Below, in pieces: positions 34,790 to 43,029 of a DNA stretch of 55,118 bases. The notes below the pieces were generated by a model. That model saw only the letters and a list, made by a program, of their open reading frames with translations. It made no database searches and was not told where the DNA came from. The position numbers and the translations under genes are program-made. Within the stretch, counting starts at the first letter, position 1. Each line of letters opens with the position of its first letter. Source of the stretch: an uncultured Collinsella sp. Lineage in GTDB: Bacteria; Actinomycetota; Coriobacteriia; Coriobacteriales; Coriobacteriaceae. The DNA lies in assembly GCA_958429225.1 (NCBI GenBank), contig CAUAJB010000004.1, forward strand, positions 1 to 55,118, written 5' to 3'.

Positions 34790-34836
34790 GGGCTTGCAGC
34801 GTCGAGCCGTTACGCGGTTTGGAAAACCGCGCAACT
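34790..34836 (-). terminator. Shared hairpin CGCGGTTT/AAACCGCG after GntR
   Basis: GCAGCGTCGAGCCGTTACGC then GGTTTGGAAAACCGCG. A nearly identical copy lies after SIS-C (43124-43162). Both sit just past a minus-strand stop codon, so they may act as terminators, although no long T-run follows. Confidence 0.5.
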
Positions 34837-34840
34837 AGAG

Positions 34841-35560
34841 CTACATAACCATGACGTAGCGGCTACCCACGTAATACTGCTTACCCATCAGGACCGGCTC
34901 GCCATTGGGACCGGTAAAGCTGGCACGCAGGTTGAGCAGCGGATCGTGCGGAGCAATGCCCAACTCGGCCGCCTGCTCGGTATTGGCACGAACGGCCTCG
35001 ACCGTGCGGTAGCCAACCGAGACAATCGGCGTTCCGCCAACACGCTCGACCTCGGCAAAAATCGACTTGTCCTCAAGATCGGCCGTCAACAGCTCACGGT
35101 AGGCGTCAAACGGCACAAAGATGTTCTCCTCAAAGATGGGCTCGCCGTCGGCTGTACGCACGCGCTTAATATGCAGCAGCAGCGCGTCCTTTTGCAGGCC
35201 AAAGAACTCCATCTCGTTTTGACGTGCCGGCACAATCTGGCGATCGACCACATGCGCGCCCGCCTTCATGCCGTTGCTGGCACACAGCGCGGTAAACGTC
35301 TGCAGCGTCGAAGCGTGGAACTGGCGATTGATGTGCGGCGTGGAGACAAAGGTACCACGGCCCTGCTGCTTAACCAGGTAGCCATCGGAGCACAGCTCCT
35401 CGACGGCGCGGCGCACCGTAATGCGGCTCACGTCGTACTGCTCGGCTAGCTCAAGCTCGGACGGAATACGCTCCTTGGGTGCATAAACACCTTTCTCGAT
35501 CGCATCCTTGATTTCGTCGTAAATCTGCTGATAAAGCGGTGCATTTTTGGGCGCAGGCAT
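34841..35560 (-). CDS. GntR/UTRA transcriptional regulator, likely of the PTS operon
   Basis: 239 aa. GntR winged helix (APLYQQIYDEIKDAIEKGVY; VSRITVRRAVEELCSDGYLV; QQGRGTFVSTP) plus UTRA domain (residues about 85-235). It closely resembles the 31834 regulator. The motif ACGTTATAT-ACGTATTAG lies 33-50 nt upstream of its start (35593-35610). Versions of the same motif lie upstream of the PTS IIAB gene and of the EamA gene. I infer that it controls all three, including itself. The ATG at 35560 has only a weak binding site (AAGAG). Confidence 0.92.
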   Translation of the reverse strand: MPAPKNAPLYQQIYDEIKDAIEKGVYAPKERIPSELELAEQYDVSRITVRRAVEELCSDGYLVKQQGRGTFVSTPHINRQFHASTLQTFTALCASNGMKAGAHVVDRQIVPARQNEMEFFGLQKDALLLHIKRVRTADGEPIFEENIFVPFDAYRELLTADLEDKSIFAEVERVGGTPIVSVGYRTVEAVRANTEQAAELGIAPHDPLLNLRASFTGPNGEPVLMGKQYYVGSRYVMVM

Positions 35561-35592
35561 ATCTGATCACTCTTATCAAAATAGCTTAATTT

Positions 35593-35610
35593 CTAATACG
35601 TATATAACGT
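35593..35610 (-). promoter_or_regulatory. Operator-like 9-mer direct repeat before GntR
   Basis: On the minus strand ACGTTATAT followed at once by ACGTATTAG. Matches sites at 41594-41612 and 42873-42890. Confidence 0.55.
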
Positions 35611-35651
35611 CTAGTTTCATGTTACCTCATAATGATAAAACGATACACCCT

Positions 35652-35745
35652 CCCTACCAAAAAGCGACAGCTTCATTTTGGTAGGTTTTATCTGGGCAAA
35701 CGAGAGCCCCTCGAAAGCAACGAGGCTTTCGAGGGGCTCAAGCAG
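35652..35745. repeat. AACCTGCCAAAA-type hairpin (copy 2) and a 15-bp hairpin
   Basis: CCTACCAAAAAGCGACAGCT then TCATTTTGGTAGGTTTTATC (35651-35692) is a diverged copy of the hairpin repeat. After it, GAGCCCCTCGAAAGC and GCTTTCGAGGGGCTC form a perfect 15-bp stem (35705-35740) with loop AACGAG. The second stem, downstream of YitT on the minus strand, has no T-run on the expected side. Confidence 0.7.
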
Positions 35746-35780
35746 ACAGGATTACGCCGGGCCGGCAAGACGCCAAAACC

Positions 35781-36788
35781 CTACTTCCCGTCATCCTGCT
35801 GCAGGCTGTCTTGCTCGCAGAGGCGCGCCTGCCTGCTGGCCATACGCGCGGGCTTGTCGGGATCGGGAACGGCCGTGGGCATGGGCTCGTCGACATGACC
35901 ACCCCACCAGCCGCCCACAAAGTTGAGCGTGTGGAACACATTGATCACGGCGCCGGGATCAATGTCGCACACCAACTTGATGATGTCCTGGCTCTCGTAG
36001 GTCGAGACAACGGCGTGCAGCAGGTACATCTTCTCGCGGCTGTATCCGCCAATGACCTCGGCGCAGCTAATGCCATGCTGAAAATGGTCAACATAGGCGG
36101 TCATGACCTCGTCCGCCTTGCGCGTCGTGATCTGCAGCGTCACGCGATCGTAGCGACGATAGAAGCTGTCGATGGTCTTGGTCGAAATAAACTGGAACAC
36201 GATGGAGTACGCCGCCTTGTCCCAGCCAAACATAAAACCAAAGATCGCCAGGATAAAGCAGTTGAAACCAAAGATGACGCCCCAGATGGTCTTGCCCGTG
36301 TGGTTGGAGACCCACAGCGCGATAAAGTCGGTGCCGCCGGTGGATGCGCCGGACTTAAGCGCGATGGCAGCGCCCAGACCCGAGACCACGCCGCCAAAAA
36401 TGATGAGCATGATCTTGTCGCCCAAAAACGGGGCGAAGTGAAAGACGTTGAGGAACAGCGACGAGAGCACGACCTGCATCATCGAGAAGATGACGAAGCG
36501 CTTGCTAATGCCGCTCCAGCATAGGAGCGCCACGGGGATGTTGAGCGCAAGCATACCGAGCGAGATGTCGATGTGAACGCCGCCAAGCGAGGTAACGCGA
36601 TCGAGCAGGACCGCGACGCCGGTGAGACCGCTCGGAAGCAGGTCGGCGGGCCGAATGAACGCCTGGATCAGGAATGTCTGGAGAACGGCGGAAATGGTGA
36701 CCGCCACGGCGGTGATGGCGCGGCGGACGATGGTGAGGCGGCCGAGCACGAGCACGCGGTCCGTGAGCTGATCGATGGCGTTCGCCAC
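35781..36788 (-). CDS. YitT family membrane protein (DUF2179)
   Basis: 335 aa. Five to six hydrophobic segments (about residues 20-200, e.g. IMLIIFGGVVSGLGAAIALK and WGVIFGFNCFILAIFGFMFG) form the YitT membrane domain. A cytoplasmic DUF2179 domain (about residues 215-285, VTLQITTRKADEVMTAYVDH) follows. The last about 40 residues are hydrophilic. Function unknown in this family. The start codon is GTG at 36788 after AAAGGAG. AACCTGCC-type hairpin repeats lie on both sides. Confidence 0.92.
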   Translation of the reverse strand: MANAIDQLTDRVLVLGRLTIVRRAITAVAVTISAVLQTFLIQAFIRPADLLPSGLTGVAVLLDRVTSLGGVHIDISLGMLALNIPVALLCWSGISKRFVIFSMMQVVLSSLFLNVFHFAPFLGDKIMLIIFGGVVSGLGAAIALKSGASTGGTDFIALWVSNHTGKTIWGVIFGFNCFILAIFGFMFGWDKAAYSIVFQFISTKTIDSFYRRYDRVTLQITTRKADEVMTAYVDHFQHGISCAEVIGGYSREKMYLLHAVVSTYESQDIIKLVCDIDPGAVINVFHTLNFVGGWWGGHVDEPMPTAVPDPDKPARMASRQARLCEQDSLQQDDGK

Positions 36789-36909
36789 GGAGGCTCCTTT
36801 CGAAGGCAGATCTAGTTGTGAGGCATGCCCGCGATTGTAGCATGGAGCGTGCGGGAGCGCTTCAATTCACCCTCCCTCGACAACCATCAGAAGGACCGTG
36901 AGGCCGCCC

Positions 36910-36949
36910 AAAAGAAAAACGCCGTGAAGAGAGCGGTCCCTTCACGGCG
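36910..36949 (-). terminator. Terminator after the HAD gene
   Basis: CGCCGTGAAG and CTTCACGGCG form a perfect 10-bp stem; on the minus strand it runs into TTTTTCTTTT. Confidence 0.88.
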
Positions 36950-36961
36950 AATTCGGCATTT

Positions 36962-37008
36962 GCCCAGATAAAACCTGCCAAAATAAACCTGTCCCTAAAT
37001 GGCAGGTA
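36962..37008. repeat. AAACCTGCCAAAA hairpin repeat, copy 3
   Basis: CCCAGATAAAACCTGCCAAA, ATAAACCTGTCCC, then TAAATGGCAGGTAGG. The right arm contains the stop codon and last codons of the HAD gene. Orientation is opposite to the copy at 37640-37684 on the other side of that gene. Confidence 0.82.
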
Positions 37009-37624
37009 GGATGTCGGTCAGGTTGTCGATGACGACGTCGGCGGCGGACTGGTCCAGGTTGACGCCTTCGTGCGGGCGCAGCGCCAGGACGCGGGCGCCG
37101 GAGCGCTTGCCGGCCTCGATACCCAAAGGCGAGTCCTCGATAACCAGGCACTCGGTAGGCTCCACCCCCAACGCCTCCATGGCACGCAGGTAGATCTCGG
37201 GATCGGGCTTAAACGCACTGCACTCGTGACCGCTGATGGTGTAGTCTAGCACGTCGGCGATGCCGGCAATCTCCACCAGCTCGTCGATGAGCTCGCGATA
37301 GGACGAGCTCGCGATAGCGCACTTCACGCCACGCTCGTGCAGCTCGCGCATCACCGGCTCCGTCTGCTCGTTGAGCAGCTCGGCATACGGAACGGGATGG
37401 TCCGGGCTATAGACCTGCTTGTACTCCACGCGCAAACGCTCGCGCAGCTCAATATCGTCGGGCACCAGCGCCTCCCAAATGGCGGGCTCGTTAGACCCCG
37501 AAAGATCGGGAATCTCGTCAAAGTGGAACCCCTTTTCTTCCATAAACGCCACGCGGCGACGGTTGTAGAACCACTCGGTATCGACCAGCACGCCGTCCAT
37601 GTCAAACAGCACTGCCTTGATCAT
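36995..37624 (-). CDS. HAD-superfamily sugar phosphatase / beta-phosphoglucomutase-like
   Basis: 209-aa HAD subfamily IA hydrolase. Motif I is FDMDGVLVDTE with nucleophile Asp8 and Asp10, motif II is ASSS (about residue 107), and motifs III/IV are KPDPEIY and VIEDSPLGIEAG. The helical cap between is of the phosphatase/phosphoglucomutase type. The start is the ATG at 37624, 6 nt after GGGAGGAG; the ATG two codons earlier is too close. Its place downstream of the PTS and SIS-B suggests it dephosphorylates or isomerises a product of that pathway. Copies of a hairpin repeat lie at both ends. Confidence 0.88.
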   Translation of the reverse strand: MIKAVLFDMDGVLVDTEWFYNRRRVAFMEEKGFHFDEIPDLSGSNEPAIWEALVPDDIELRERLRVEYKQVYSPDHPVPYAELLNEQTEPVMRELHERGVKCAIASSSYRELIDELVEIAGIADVLDYTISGHECSAFKPDPEIYLRAMEALGVEPTECLVIEDSPLGIEAGKRSGARVLALRPHEGVNLDQSAADVVIDNLTDILPAI

Positions 37625-37639
37625 ACGCATCTCCTCCCA

Positions 37640-37684
37640 CCTGCCAAAAAGGGACAGGTTTATTTTGGTAGGTTTTATCTGGGG
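37640..37684. repeat. AAACCTGCCAAAA hairpin repeat, copy 4 (inverted)
   Basis: CTGCCAAAAAGGGACAGGTT then TATTTTGGTAGGTTTTATCT. It is the reverse complement of the copy at 36962, with few changes, just upstream of the HAD start. Confidence 0.82.
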
Positions 37685-37718
37685 TTTTATGGAACGACGA
37701 ACACGCCCTCCCCAGAGC

Positions 37719-37751
37719 AAAAAAGGGGACGGGGCACAAACCCCATCCCCT
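37719..37751 (-). terminator. Terminator of the PTS-SIS operon
   Basis: AGGGGACGGGG and CCCCATCCCCT pair around CACAAA; on the minus strand it is followed by TTTTT. Lies after SIS-B. Confidence 0.82.
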
Positions 37752-37784
37752 CTCAATCAACCCGTAAGGTCTACTTACTTGTGA

Positions 37785-38768
37785 TTAGTAGGAAAGCTTC
37801 CACATGTAGCGACGCATGGTCAGCGGGTGCTGACGGGCCTCGGCGATCTGGTTGCCGTACTCACGCATAACGGCGAGGTGCAGCAGCGGGTTGAAGTAGG
37901 TGATGACGCTCGCGGGCACGGCGTCAGCCAGGCCGTAGTCCTTGGAGTCGATCAGAGCGACCTTGGCGCCCATGCGCTCAAGGAAGGTGAGGGCGCGGGC
38001 GTCCATCGGACGGGTGGCGCCATCGGACATGAAGAAGACGTAGGGCTTACCCTCGGTGGAAACCTCGAACGGGCCGTGGAAGTACTCGCCGGTGTTGTAG
38101 GCGGCGGCGTCGATCCACTGCATCTCGGTGAACAGGAAGGCGGCGTGAGAATAAGCCATCTTCTCGGAGGCACCGGAAGCCATGAAGTAAATCATCTTGT
38201 CGTCCTTGAAGTCCTCGGCGAACTTCTTGGCGAGCTTCTTGCAGTGCTGAGCGGCGTTCTCGCAGAGATCGAAGATGTTGGTGAGGCCGGTGATCATGTC
38301 CTCGTAGTGGTCATAGCCCTCGGTCTGCTGAAGGATCTCGAGAGCAAGAGCGATAGCATAGCCGGGCTTCTCGCACTTGGCAGCGTAGTTGGCGTGGAAG
38401 CCGTGAACGATGACGTGGTCGGCGTCGACGGTCAGAGCGGAGCCAGCCTTGTTGGTAAGGGAGACGACCGGGCAGTTGTGCTTCTTGGCGGTCTTGTTGG
38501 CCTCGACGGTCTCGGGCGTGGAGCCACCGAGGGAGCAGGTGATCACGAAGGTGTGCTCGTTGACCCAGGAGGGCGTGTCGTAGTTGAACTCGTTAGCGGT
38601 GAAGATCTGAACGTTCAGCTTGTCCGTGTTGTTGGCCAGGAAGTACTTGGCGGGGTAAAGGTCGGACATGGAAGCGCCGCAGCCGACGAAGGCGACGCTG
38701 TGGATCTCGTGGTTGGACAGGACGTCAGCGACGATCTGCTTAGGGAGGTTAAGGTCGATCTCGTACAT
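37785..38768 (-). CDS. SIS-domain sugar-phosphate deglycase/isomerase (SIS-B)
   Basis: 327 aa, two SIS domains. VAFVGCGASMSDLYPAKYFL and FVITCSLGGSTPETVEANKT mark the first; NTGEYFHGPFEVSTEGKPYV marks the second, with the same Glu-His motif as SIS-A. It ends MRRYMWKLSY, matching SIS-C (TRRYMWKLDY), so the two are closer to each other than to SIS-A. The start is the ATG at 38768 (AAAGGA, 9 nt). It is the last gene of the PTS operon, so it most likely processes the sugar-phosphate made by that PTS, for example a glycated-amine-6-phosphate. Confidence 0.87.
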   Translation of the reverse strand: MYEIDLNLPKQIVADVLSNHEIHSVAFVGCGASMSDLYPAKYFLANNTDKLNVQIFTANEFNYDTPSWVNEHTFVITCSLGGSTPETVEANKTAKKHNCPVVSLTNKAGSALTVDADHVIVHGFHANYAAKCEKPGYAIALALEILQQTEGYDHYEDMITGLTNIFDLCENAAQHCKKLAKKFAEDFKDDKMIYFMASGASEKMAYSHAAFLFTEMQWIDAAAYNTGEYFHGPFEVSTEGKPYVFFMSDGATRPMDARALTFLERMGAKVALIDSKDYGLADAVPASVITYFNPLLHLAVMREYGNQIAEARQHPLTMRRYMWKLSY

Positions 38769-38861
38769 CTGACACATTCCTTTCGATTTTTGCGGCGCCA
38801 CATTGCCGGGCGCTCGCAGGGTTACCGTGGTTTGGACCGAGTCGCCGGCCCGTTGAGGATA

Positions 38862-38931
38862 TGACAAAGGGACTGCCCTTTGTCACGTATAGGGATGGAA
38901 GCCTGCCTGGGGTATGGGATGCCAGGCAGGC
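38862..38931 (-). promoter_or_regulatory. Two hairpins between PTS IID and SIS-B
   Basis: TGACAAAGGG/CCCTTTGTCA with loop ACTG (38862-38885) and GCCTGCCTGG/CCAGGCAGGC (38901-38931). Neither has a T-run. They probably stabilise or process the operon mRNA between transport and enzyme genes. Confidence 0.6.
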
Positions 38932-38965
38932 CCCCGGGGGAAAGCGGTTAGGCGCTTAGTCGCGA

Positions 38966-39799
38966 CTAGGCCAGGATGCCGGCCGCGGAGAGGGCGATGC
39001 CGCCCACAATGGCGATCACGAGAAGCCAACCGGTGTTGACGTTCTTCTTGATGAGCCAGTACATAAGGCCGGTGAGGCCGAGGGAGATCATCTGGGGCAT
39101 CATGCCGTCCAGGATGTCCTGGATCACGACGGTACCCTCAGCGAACTGCAGCGGGGTAGTAGCGCCGATCAGCGTGGCGATCATGCCGCCCACGGACATA
39201 AGACCCACGATGCCACAGACATACATGAGCTTCTCCATGAGGTCGCCGCCCTGAAGCTTGCTCAGGTACTCGTGGCCGCCCTGATAGCCCATCTTGGCTG
39301 CGAACCAAGTGATCAGCACAGAGGGGACGATGGAGATGAGCATGGCCAGGATCGGGCCCATGATGGAGCCCTGCTGAGCCAGCTGAACGCCCAGGCCAAA
39401 GGCGATAACGCGGATGGTGCCCTGGAAGAAGGAGTCACCGATGCCGGAAAGCGGACCCATGAGGGAGGTCTTGACCGCGTTGATCGAATCGGGATCGAAG
39501 TTCTCGGGATCCTTGGCGTACTCCTCCTCCATGGAGGCGGCGAGACCCAGGATGAAAGCGCTCGTCTGCGGGGTGCAGTTGTAGAACGCCATGTGACGGT
39601 GGTAAGCCTCTTTCTTAGCAGCGAGCTGCTTGGGGTCGGACTCATCCGGATAGAGGCGATCGAGCGTGGGAACCATGCCGTAGAGGAAGCCCATGTTCAT
39701 CTGACGCTCGTAGTTCCAAGAGGCCTGGATGGCCCAGGAGCGCCAGAAGAACTGGCTGACCTTCTTGTTCAGGGACACGTCCTTGGTTGCGGTTGCCAT
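38966..39799 (-). CDS. PTS mannose/fructose/sorbose family, IID component
   Basis: 277-aa membrane subunit that works with IIC to move the sugar. The N-terminal FFWRSWAIQASWNYERQMNM, then GFLYGMVPTLDRLYP, is the IID signature; LMGPLSGIGDSFFQGTIRVI lies in the middle. The C-terminus has several membrane helices (GWLLVIAIVGGIALSAAGIL). AGGAGG precedes the ATG at 39799. It starts 13 nt after the IIC stop. Confidence 0.96.
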   Translation of the reverse strand: MATATKDVSLNKKVSQFFWRSWAIQASWNYERQMNMGFLYGMVPTLDRLYPDESDPKQLAAKKEAYHRHMAFYNCTPQTSAFILGLAASMEEEYAKDPENFDPDSINAVKTSLMGPLSGIGDSFFQGTIRVIAFGLGVQLAQQGSIMGPILAMLISIVPSVLITWFAAKMGYQGGHEYLSKLQGGDLMEKLMYVCGIVGLMSVGGMIATLIGATTPLQFAEGTVVIQDILDGMMPQMISLGLTGLMYWLIKKNVNTGWLLVIAIVGGIALSAAGILA

Positions 39800-39812
39800 A
39801 GTGTGTTCCTCC

Positions 39813-40607
39813 TTAGTCTTCGTCGTCTTCGAGCGGATCGTAGTCGGAATCGACACCGGCGGCTGCATGGGAACCGTTGAACTTGAAGCCCATGAAGACG
39901 ACAGCCAGGCACACACCGATCAGAGCGACCGCGATGACGGACAGGTTGAGGTAAGCGGCGAGCAGGAAACCGATGAACAGGAACGGAGTCATACCCTTCT
40001 TGATCATCATGGTGAGCAGCAGGGCCAAGCCGTAGGCGGTCATGATCTTGGTCGAAACGTTAAGACCAGTGGACAGCCACTCGGGAACCATGTTGACGAT
40101 GGCCTGAACCAGGTCGGTGCCAACAAAGACGGCGAGGAAGATCGGCAGGAAGTACATGACGGCGTACAGACCGGAGCCGGCGCAGATGTGCATACGGTAG
40201 GCGGTCTTGAACTTTCCGTTATCGATCGCGTTATCTGCCACATGGGTGAGGGCAGCGATGATGGAACGGAACACGATGCCGAGGAGCTGACCCAGGACGG
40301 CGACCGGGATGGCGATCGTCATGGCGGTCTCGGCAGAAGCATCGGTCAGGCACGCAAAGGCAGCGGCCACGATGCCGCCCAGGACCATATCGGGCGGAAC
40401 GGCGGCGCCGACCTGCACCAGGCCCATGGACACGAGCTCGACGGCGGCACCGACGGCAAGGCCGGTGGGCACATCGCCCAGCAGCAGACCGACGAGCGTA
40501 GCGCCAACGAGGGGCTGCTCGAAGTTAAGACGACCGAGCAGGCGGGAGTCCCACATGCAGAACACGCCGACGAGGCCGACGAGCACCGCACTGATGAACG
40601 TATTCAT
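39813..40607 (-). CDS. PTS mannose/fructose/sorbose family, IIC component
   Basis: 264-aa channel subunit. It begins MNTFISAVLVGLVGVFCMWD, and has the LVGLLLGDVPTGLAVGAAVE stretch typical of IIC-Man. The acidic tail (DSDYDPLEDDED) is cytoplasmic. Together with IIAB and IID it imports and phosphorylates a sugar or glycated amine at C6 using PEP-derived phosphate. AAAGGAG precedes the ATG. It starts 36 nt after IIAB. Confidence 0.96.
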   Translation of the reverse strand: MNTFISAVLVGLVGVFCMWDSRLLGRLNFEQPLVGATLVGLLLGDVPTGLAVGAAVELVSMGLVQVGAAVPPDMVLGGIVAAAFACLTDASAETAMTIAIPVAVLGQLLGIVFRSIIAALTHVADNAIDNGKFKTAYRMHICAGSGLYAVMYFLPIFLAVFVGTDLVQAIVNMVPEWLSTGLNVSTKIMTAYGLALLLTMMIKKGMTPFLFIGFLLAAYLNLSVIAVALIGVCLAVVFMGFKFNGSHAAAGVDSDYDPLEDDED

Positions 40608-40643
40608 ACCCTTCTCCTTTCAGTCAGGCAAAAGCCTGGTTGA

Positions 40644-41567
40644 TTACAGCTTGGCGTCGATGTCGACGCTCTGATACGTAGGGGTCTGCTGAACATAGAG
40701 CTTGATGCCCATGTCGAGCAGCTGATTGACGTCGGCCTTCTGGGTGGCGTCGAGGAAGACGGAGCTGTCCTTGCCGCCGACCTGATCGGCACCGTCGTGG
40801 TTGGCGGTGGCGCCCAGGTTGATGGCGTCGAGCTTGTAGCCCTGGCAGAACTGCAGCATCTCGGCAGTGTTGCCAAAGACGAACATGACGCGCTCGCCGA
40901 GGGTGTTGAGCTTGTCCATCTTGGCGAGGGCACGCTCGACGGTGAAGACGTTCAGACGCACGCCCTGGGGCTTGGCCAGCTTAAGAGCGCCCTTCTTGAT
41001 GTCATCGTTGGCGGCAGCGTTGTCGACGACGATGATGCGCTCGGCCTGAACCTTGGTGGTCCAGGTAAAGACGACCTGGCCGTGCAGCAGACGGTAGTCA
41101 AGACGTGCGAGGACGATCTTGGCGGGACCGGAGCTGTGACGGGACGCCTTGGCCTTCTTGGCGGGAGCCGCGGCAGCCTCGACCGGTGCGTTGGGGTTGG
41201 TCAGACCGGTGCGGGCCTCGTTGATGAGGGCCGCGAGCTCGGCGCCCTTGACGGGGACGGGGCTCATAGCGAGCGTGAGCGCCAGCGGGATGTTGAAACC
41301 GCTGACAACCGTGAACTTCGTGCCGTTCTTGGAAAGCTCGACCATGTTGTTGTTGACCGAGCTGCCGAGCATATCGGTCAGCACATAGACGGTGTCGTCC
41401 GCGTTGAACGTGGCGATCATGGCGTCCACCTTATTGGTGATGGGCTCCTTGTCGTCACGAGCAAGCGACACGACGTGGACGTTCGACACGTCGCCGAGAA
41501 CCATCTCGAGCGTGTCTTTGGCGCCTGCGGCCAGGCCGCCATGAGATGCGAGAATGATCTGATTCAT
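40644..41567 (-). CDS. PTS mannose family fused IIAB protein
   Basis: 307 aa. The IIA domain (residues 1-126) carries the phosphoryl His9 in ILASHGGLAAGAKD. An Ala/Pro/Lys linker (about 127-147) joins the IIB domain (148-307), where His162 in LARLDYRLLHGQVVFTWT accepts the phosphate. Such fusions exist in E. coli ManX. It is the first gene of the IIAB-IIC-IID-SIS-B run. AGGAGG precedes the ATG. Upstream it has an operator-like repeat over a TATAAT -10 and phased direct repeats further upstream. Confidence 0.96.
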   Translation of the reverse strand: MNQIILASHGGLAAGAKDTLEMVLGDVSNVHVVSLARDDKEPITNKVDAMIATFNADDTVYVLTDMLGSSVNNNMVELSKNGTKFTVVSGFNIPLALTLAMSPVPVKGAELAALINEARTGLTNPNAPVEAAAAPAKKAKASRHSSGPAKIVLARLDYRLLHGQVVFTWTTKVQAERIIVVDNAAANDDIKKGALKLAKPQGVRLNVFTVERALAKMDKLNTLGERVMFVFGNTAEMLQFCQGYKLDAINLGATANHDGADQVGGKDSSVFLDATQKADVNQLLDMGIKLYVQQTPTYQSVDIDAKL

Positions 41568-41593
41568 CTTGCCTCCTCCTTTTCGTTATGGTC

Positions 41594-41672
41594 ATTATAA
41601 CGTCTTATACGTTGCTTATATTGCTAATTAGTATAAAGACCGTTCGCGGGTGAAAATCGACCGTTGACGGGT
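41594..41672 (-). promoter_or_regulatory. PTS operon promoter with operator and phased direct repeats
   Basis: On the minus strand, ACGTATAAG-ACGTTATAA (41612-41594) overlaps a perfect TATAAT -10 (41600-41595) 27-45 nt before IIAB. No good -35 is seen. Further upstream, GACCGTTCGCGGGT (41638-41651) and GACCGTTGACGGGT (41659-41672) repeat with a 21-bp period, two helical turns, as an activator site could. Confidence 0.6.
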
Positions 41673-41749
41673 TTAACGCAATCGAAACGTTGGTGCAGGG
41701 TAGGTCGGCGCTGTCTTGGCGACGCCCGATCAGACGCCTCGCCAATCCC

Positions 41750-42832
41750 CTATCGCACGAAGTACCAGGGGCTTTCCTGCACGGTGGGCTCCAGCGCGAT
41801 GCCAGTGCGTTCCTTAAACAGATCCATGTCCTGCGATTTCTCCGTCCACCACGCGTTGGGCTTAAAGGTCATGCTCTCAACGACATGACCGACAAACACG
41901 CTGTTGCGCAGCTTGGAGAAGTCGGTATTCATGATCAGGATGGACGCGAGCACCAGCACAATGCCCAGAACCTTGATCGCGCCGGCGGGCTCGGCATAGA
42001 CACCAATGCCCACCAGTACGGTGACGACCGTCTCGAAAGACATTACGACGGGAACTTTCGATGTCTCGAGCCCCATGGACAGACCCTGCATATATAAGAT
42101 GTAAGCCACGGCTGTGGGGATGAGTCCAAAGCCAAGGAACAGCAGCAGCAGCTGTGGCGACATTGCCGCGGCGACATCCGGCCACGGAGCCGCGATAGCT
42201 GCCATAACCGCACCGCCAAATACAAAGCCCCAAAACGTGACAGCAAGCGGGTGGACCGTCTTAGTTGCTATCCGGCTAAACACCGCGAGCGACGCACCAC
42301 AAAAGCCCGCAATCACGCCCGACGTGACGCCCCAAACCGAAAAATGAAAACCGGAAAGGTCGCCATTGGTCACTGCAAGCACGCAGCCAACGATGTTGAA
42401 GACAATGGCAACGAGCTTGTTGGGGGTCACGTCCTCGCGATAAAGCACGCGACCGAGCACGACGCCAAACACCGGCGAGGTATAGAGCAGCACCGAGGCC
42501 GTGGACATGCCGACCTCGCCCATGCACTCGTAATAGCAGGTGTTGGCGGCGGCCAGACCAACGATACCGACAAGTGCGCAGGGAACAAGCTCTTTAGGGC
42601 TTGCCTTGAACAGGGCCAGCGGACCCTGAGCCACGGTAGACCCCTCACCCGGACGGCAGCCCATAAACATCAGGACCGGCGCCAAGATAAGCGCTCCGAC
42701 CAACAAGCGAAAGGCAGCCATGCTCTGGGATGAAACGCCCATGGCCGAGATGCCGTTTACAAAGATTCCGATGGTGCCCCACATAAGCGCGGCGATCAGC
42801 ACCAGCGCATAGCCCAGATTGCTTTTCTTCAA
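41750..42832 (-). CDS. EamA/DMT family transporter
   Basis: 360 aa. Ten hydrophobic segments in two EamA repeats: YALVLIAALMWGTIGIFVNG starts the first, and SKVPVVMSFETVVTVLVGIG marks the second. The hydrophilic C-terminal tail of about 45 residues includes FKPNAWWTEKSQDMDLF and is unusual for the family. I chose the TTG at 42832, 5 nt after GAGGAGG, over the ATG 12 codons upstream. The latter has no binding site. An operator-like repeat shared with the PTS operon lies 41-58 nt upstream, so the transporter probably belongs to the same regulon, perhaps exporting or importing a related metabolite. Confidence 0.88.
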   Translation of the reverse strand: MKKSNLGYALVLIAALMWGTIGIFVNGISAMGVSSQSMAAFRLLVGALILAPVLMFMGCRPGEGSTVAQGPLALFKASPKELVPCALVGIVGLAAANTCYYECMGEVGMSTASVLLYTSPVFGVVLGRVLYREDVTPNKLVAIVFNIVGCVLAVTNGDLSGFHFSVWGVTSGVIAGFCGASLAVFSRIATKTVHPLAVTFWGFVFGGAVMAAIAAPWPDVAAAMSPQLLLLFLGFGLIPTAVAYILYMQGLSMGLETSKVPVVMSFETVVTVLVGIGVYAEPAGAIKVLGIVLVLASILIMNTDFSKLRNSVFVGHVVESMTFKPNAWWTEKSQDMDLFKERTGIALEPTVQESPWYFVR

Positions 42833-42872
42833 CGCAGCCTCCTCGGTATTGTTTCCAATATGTTTCACACTA

Positions 42873-42890
42873 CGTTATAGTCGTTATATA
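42873..42890 (-). promoter_or_regulatory. Operator-like 9-mer direct repeat before EamA
   Basis: ACGTTATAG-TCGTTATAT read on the plus strand; the minus strand contains TATAAC as a possible -10. Third copy of the site at 35593 and 41594. Confidence 0.55.
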
Positions 42891-42944
42891 CATTTTTCAA
42901 GACACAAATCGCCGAACGGAAAAATCTGCTTCCCCACGTACTCA

Positions 42945-42989
42945 TTGGGGACGTTCCCAAATGACTAGTCATTTAAGAACGTCCCCAAC
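42945..42989. repeat. Palindromic GTCCCC repeat, full copy
   Basis: TTGGGGACGTT and AACGTCCCCAA arms enclose the perfect inner palindrome AAATGACTAGTCATTT (42959-42974). The right half recurs at 5878-5903. Confidence 0.75.
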
Positions 42990-43029
42990 GTCTAAGGCAC
43001 CGCTGGTTGAGCATAAGTCAGCGAGCGGG

